The position numbers and the translations under genes were made by a program. DNA of 15,990 bases from positions 1 to 15,990 of the forward strand of contig JAIRZR010000087.1 in the NCBI GenBank assembly GCA_031267155.1. The letters run 5' to 3'. Shown piece after piece: positions 14,098 through 15,990 of the stretch. Numbering within the stretch: position 1 is the first letter of the stretch; each line of letters opens with the position of its first letter. The notes beneath the pieces are model-generated. The model did not search any database. It had not been told where the DNA came from and saw nothing but the letters and a program-made list of their open reading frames with translations. The DNA is from Prevotellaceae bacterium. Lineage in GTDB: Bacteria > Bacteroidota > Bacteroidia > Bacteroidales > UBA932.

Positions 14098-15764
14098 GGC
14101 CTTTCAAGTATTGGGGGTTGATTTTGCGATTTCGATTTCTTTTGCGTCTCGATCATCTTTATAAACAGTGTCGGGGAGACGCATGATACTGGAATCGAGC
14201 CGGATTCGGCTCCGCAGGCTCCGTTGAACACTCCATACTCCTTTCCACAGGCTGCGACCTGCGAAAATATTGCTAAAGGCGTGCCAACCAGGTCCACTCC
14301 GCGCACAAGCTCGTCCGGACGGCCGTCCGCGTATATCCGGTAAACAATCAGCGGCGTCACGTTGAAGGCGTTGGGCATGTACCTTCCCGTAGTTGTAAAC
14401 CCTCCGGATACCTTGTCGAACAGGTATGCGTATTCCCTGTCTGCTTTTTTAGCCTCTTCGACAAGCATTTTGCGCAGTTCGGCTTCGGATTTCGGATCGC
14501 TCGACTCGATAATCATGTTCGACTGCCGGGTTACGTTGTCGAAATAAATCATTGCCCGGCCGTGTCCGTTCGAGTTGGGGAAATTGTCAATCGGCGTGCG
14601 GCTCATGAGAAACGACTTGAGTATCCCGTCCTTGACAACTTCGACTCTTTGACCGCGAATACCCTCGTCGTCGAAAACATAGCTTCCGTTCAGAGGGATA
14701 TTGCTGTATTTTTTCAGTTTCGGATCAAAGATTATGGAAATATCCTTTGGCAGGACAGGCTCGCCGACTTTCTTCTTGAATGTCTGCGCATCCGACTCCT
14801 GTTTCAGCCTTGCGCCTTCGACCCTGTGCCCGAATATTTCGTGGAAGAAAACCCCGGCGGCTTCGGCTGTCATCAGGGCGGGACCCGAATACGATTCCGC
14901 TACCGGCGCCTTGCGCAAGTCCGAAATCATCTGGCTCATTTTCCCTGCATCCTTCAGCACCTGGGCGTCGGACGGCAGGTCTTTTGCATCAATTGCAAAA
15001 TACGAGAGGAAAAGCGGAAGGTTCATTCCGTCTTCGGCAGTAGTGGAAGCGCTGATATGCAGACGGCAGGCGTATGTGTTTTCTGCAATTTCCCTGCCTT
15101 CGGTATCGACAAAATACTTTCTGACGAGTTCAAAGTCAATGGAAGCGGTATTGCTCAAAACATCCTTGTTCCCGTAAAAGACTTCGGAATACTTCTTCAG
15201 CTTTTTCTCCCATTCGGAAGCGTCGAATTTAAGGTCTTTCAGGGGTATAGCCGGCTCAAAATATTTTTCCGGCGCTTCTTTTGTAAAATCCCCCGACTTG
15301 TCTTCGGAAGCGACCTTGACGGCAACGTTTGCCTTGACATTCTCAAACTGCTTGACCGCATCCTTATATACCTGATCGGTCGTTTTCCAAAGCGCTGTCT
15401 GTACTGCCGCGGGGTTATTGTCCAGCACCAGGGCGTCGCTCGAATACATGTTTCCTCTGCCTCCGCCCTTGATTTCCCGCGTATTGTCCATCTCGTAATC
15501 GCCAACGCGCACATCGATGTTAAACAGCCGCTGATGACGCGGATTGCTGTTTAAAAGCAGCTTGCCGAAAGAGGCTCTGATACCCTGCGTCTGCATGTCC
15601 TGCACCCTGTAGCTCACGTAGTATGCCGGAACGGGATTGTCTTTCAGAACAGTATAGTTCCTGTTCAGTTCGGTTTTCAGGATGTCGATAAACGCATCCT
15701 GAGCAAATGCTATTTGCGAAAACAGGGCAAACAGCATGATTAATATTACTTTTTTCTTTTTCAT
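14094..15764 (-). CDS. Exported TldD-like metalloprotease
   Basis: The protein is 556 residues; the cytosolic E. coli TldD is about 480. It begins with a clear signal peptide, MKKKKVILIMLFALFSQIAF followed by AQ, so it acts beyond the inner membrane. The zinc motif HExxxH is intact as FFHEIFGHRVEGA, with His 308, Glu 309 and His 313. Cys 517 in NGACGAESGSIPVS sits where the third ligand (Cys) of TldD is expected. Other family blocks are DDEGIRGQRVEVVKDGILKS, then FLMSRTP, PNSNGHGRA and YRIYADGRPDELVRGVDLVG. TldD enzymes degrade small or unfolded peptides as TldD2-TldE2 complexes; in E. coli they process microcin B17 and CcdA. The periplasmic form here suggests a peptide target outside the cytoplasm, which is inference. 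The catalytically dead partner overlaps the 3' end by four bases. Confidence 0.88.
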   Translation of the reverse strand: MKKKKVILIMLFALFSQIAFAQDAFIDILKTELNRNYTVLKDNPVPAYYVSYRVQDMQTQGIRASFGKLLLNSNPRHQRLFNIDVRVGDYEMDNTREIKGGGRGNMYSSDALVLDNNPAAVQTALWKTTDQVYKDAVKQFENVKANVAVKVASEDKSGDFTKEAPEKYFEPAIPLKDLKFDASEWEKKLKKYSEVFYGNKDVLSNTASIDFELVRKYFVDTEGREIAENTYACRLHISASTTAEDGMNLPLFLSYFAIDAKDLPSDAQVLKDAGKMSQMISDLRKAPVAESYSGPALMTAEAAGVFFHEIFGHRVEGARLKQESDAQTFKKKVGEPVLPKDISIIFDPKLKKYSNIPLNGSYVFDDEGIRGQRVEVVKDGILKSFLMSRTPIDNFPNSNGHGRAMIYFDNVTRQSNMIIESSDPKSEAELRKMLVEEAKKADREYAYLFDKVSGGFTTTGRYMPNAFNVTPLIVYRIYADGRPDELVRGVDLVGTPLAIFSQVAACGKEYGVFNGACGAESGSIPVSCVSPTLFIKMIETQKKSKSQNQPPILERP

Positions 15765-15806
15765 ATATCTAAATATTTTTAGTAAATAATCTTGTCAAAA
15801 ACGATA

Positions 15807-15814
15807 CAAAGATA
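15807..15814 (-). promoter_or_regulatory. Bacteroidetes-type -7 element for the tldD/tldE pair
   Basis: The minus strand reads TATCTTTG about 43 bases before the ATG at 15764, fitting TAnnTTTG. A -33 TTTG is not seen at the expected distance. Confidence 0.55.
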
Positions 15815-15881
15815 AATAAAATTTGTGAATAATGAAGGAGAAGCATTCCAGGATGTCGTTTTTTATTTCTAAGTTTGTTTG

Positions 15882-15954
15882 TGGTACCACCAGGAATCGA
15901 ACCGGGGACACAAGGATTTTCAGTCCTTTGCTCTACCAACTGAGCTATGGTACC
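15882..15954 (-). tRNA. tRNA-Phe (anticodon GAA)
   Basis: The minus strand folds into a 73-base cloverleaf. The acceptor arm GGTACCA pairs with TGGTACC and is followed by discriminator A. The D arm is GCTC-AGTTGGTA-GAGC, the anticodon arm AAGGA-CTGAAAA-TCCTT with anticodon GAA, the variable loop GTGTC, and the T arm CCCGG-TTCGATT-CCTGG. The CCA end is not encoded. The T stem has one C-T mismatch (positions 51 and 63), which is unusual, but everything else is standard. Confidence 0.93.
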
Positions 15955-15968
15955 TCAGAAATCGGGCG

Positions 15969-15976
15969 CAAAGGTA
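15969..15976 (-). promoter_or_regulatory. Bacteroidetes-type -7 element for tRNA-Phe
   Basis: TACCTTTGCGCC on the minus strand lies 14 bases before the mature 5' end of the tRNA. The -33 region would be at or beyond the window edge. Confidence 0.6.
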
Positions 15977-15990
15977 AGTAAAAATTAATC

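Noticed and set aside
14562..15554. 330-residue plus-strand open frame opposite tldD
   Set aside because: It lies wholly antisense to a well-supported gene and has no recognisable domain; it follows from codon bias of the real frame.

Overview
The window looks like chromosomal DNA of a Bacteroidetes bacterium, most likely order Bacteroidales. The RpoB, ribosomal protein and NusG sequences have the Bacteroidales form. Start codons are preceded by A/T-rich leaders rather than Shine-Dalgarno motifs. Several transcription units begin behind a TAnnTTTG -7 element, the hallmark of the Bacteroidetes primary sigma factor.

Layout. (1) 1-1818, minus strand: a two-gene unit with a DHDPS/NAL-family aldolase gene interrupted by one in-frame TAA, then, coupled through TAATG, a CtBP-like D-2-hydroxyacid dehydrogenase that runs off the left edge. 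(2) 1819-2285: a gene-free, repeat-rich stretch with two perfect GNRA-loop hairpins and a 35-base palindromic unit present twice in opposite orientation. (3) 2286-3959, plus strand: a small LEA-2-like lipoprotein and kbl (glycine C-acetyltransferase). (4) 3960-4243: a convergent intergenic region with a likely IS110-family transposase remnant and a strong terminator facing rpoB. (5) 4244-11207, minus strand: secE-nusG-rplK-rplA-rplJ-rplL-rpoB under a visible promoter, with an unusual A/T tandem repeat upstream. (6) 11210-12374: scar-like DNA with a degraded IS1182-like transposase end and a plus-strand ORF resembling the C-terminal end of a capsule BY-kinase (Wzc type), closed by a bidirectional hairpin terminator. 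(7) 12424-15814, minus strand: a two-gene operon for exported TldD/TldE-type proteins, one with the zinc motif HExxxH and one without it. (8) 15882-15954, minus strand: tRNA-Phe with its promoter.

The most striking point is that rpoB is not followed by rpoC. A 12-bp-stem terminator follows the rpoB stop by about 40 bases, then a transposase fragment, then the convergent kbl gene. At the other end, tuf and tRNA-Trp, which normally precede secE in Bacteroidales, are missing, and another transposase remnant lies near the promoter. The block therefore looks cut out of its usual tuf-trnW-secE...rpoB-rpoC setting on both sides. I saw no CRISPR array, intact mobile element or clearly new defence system.
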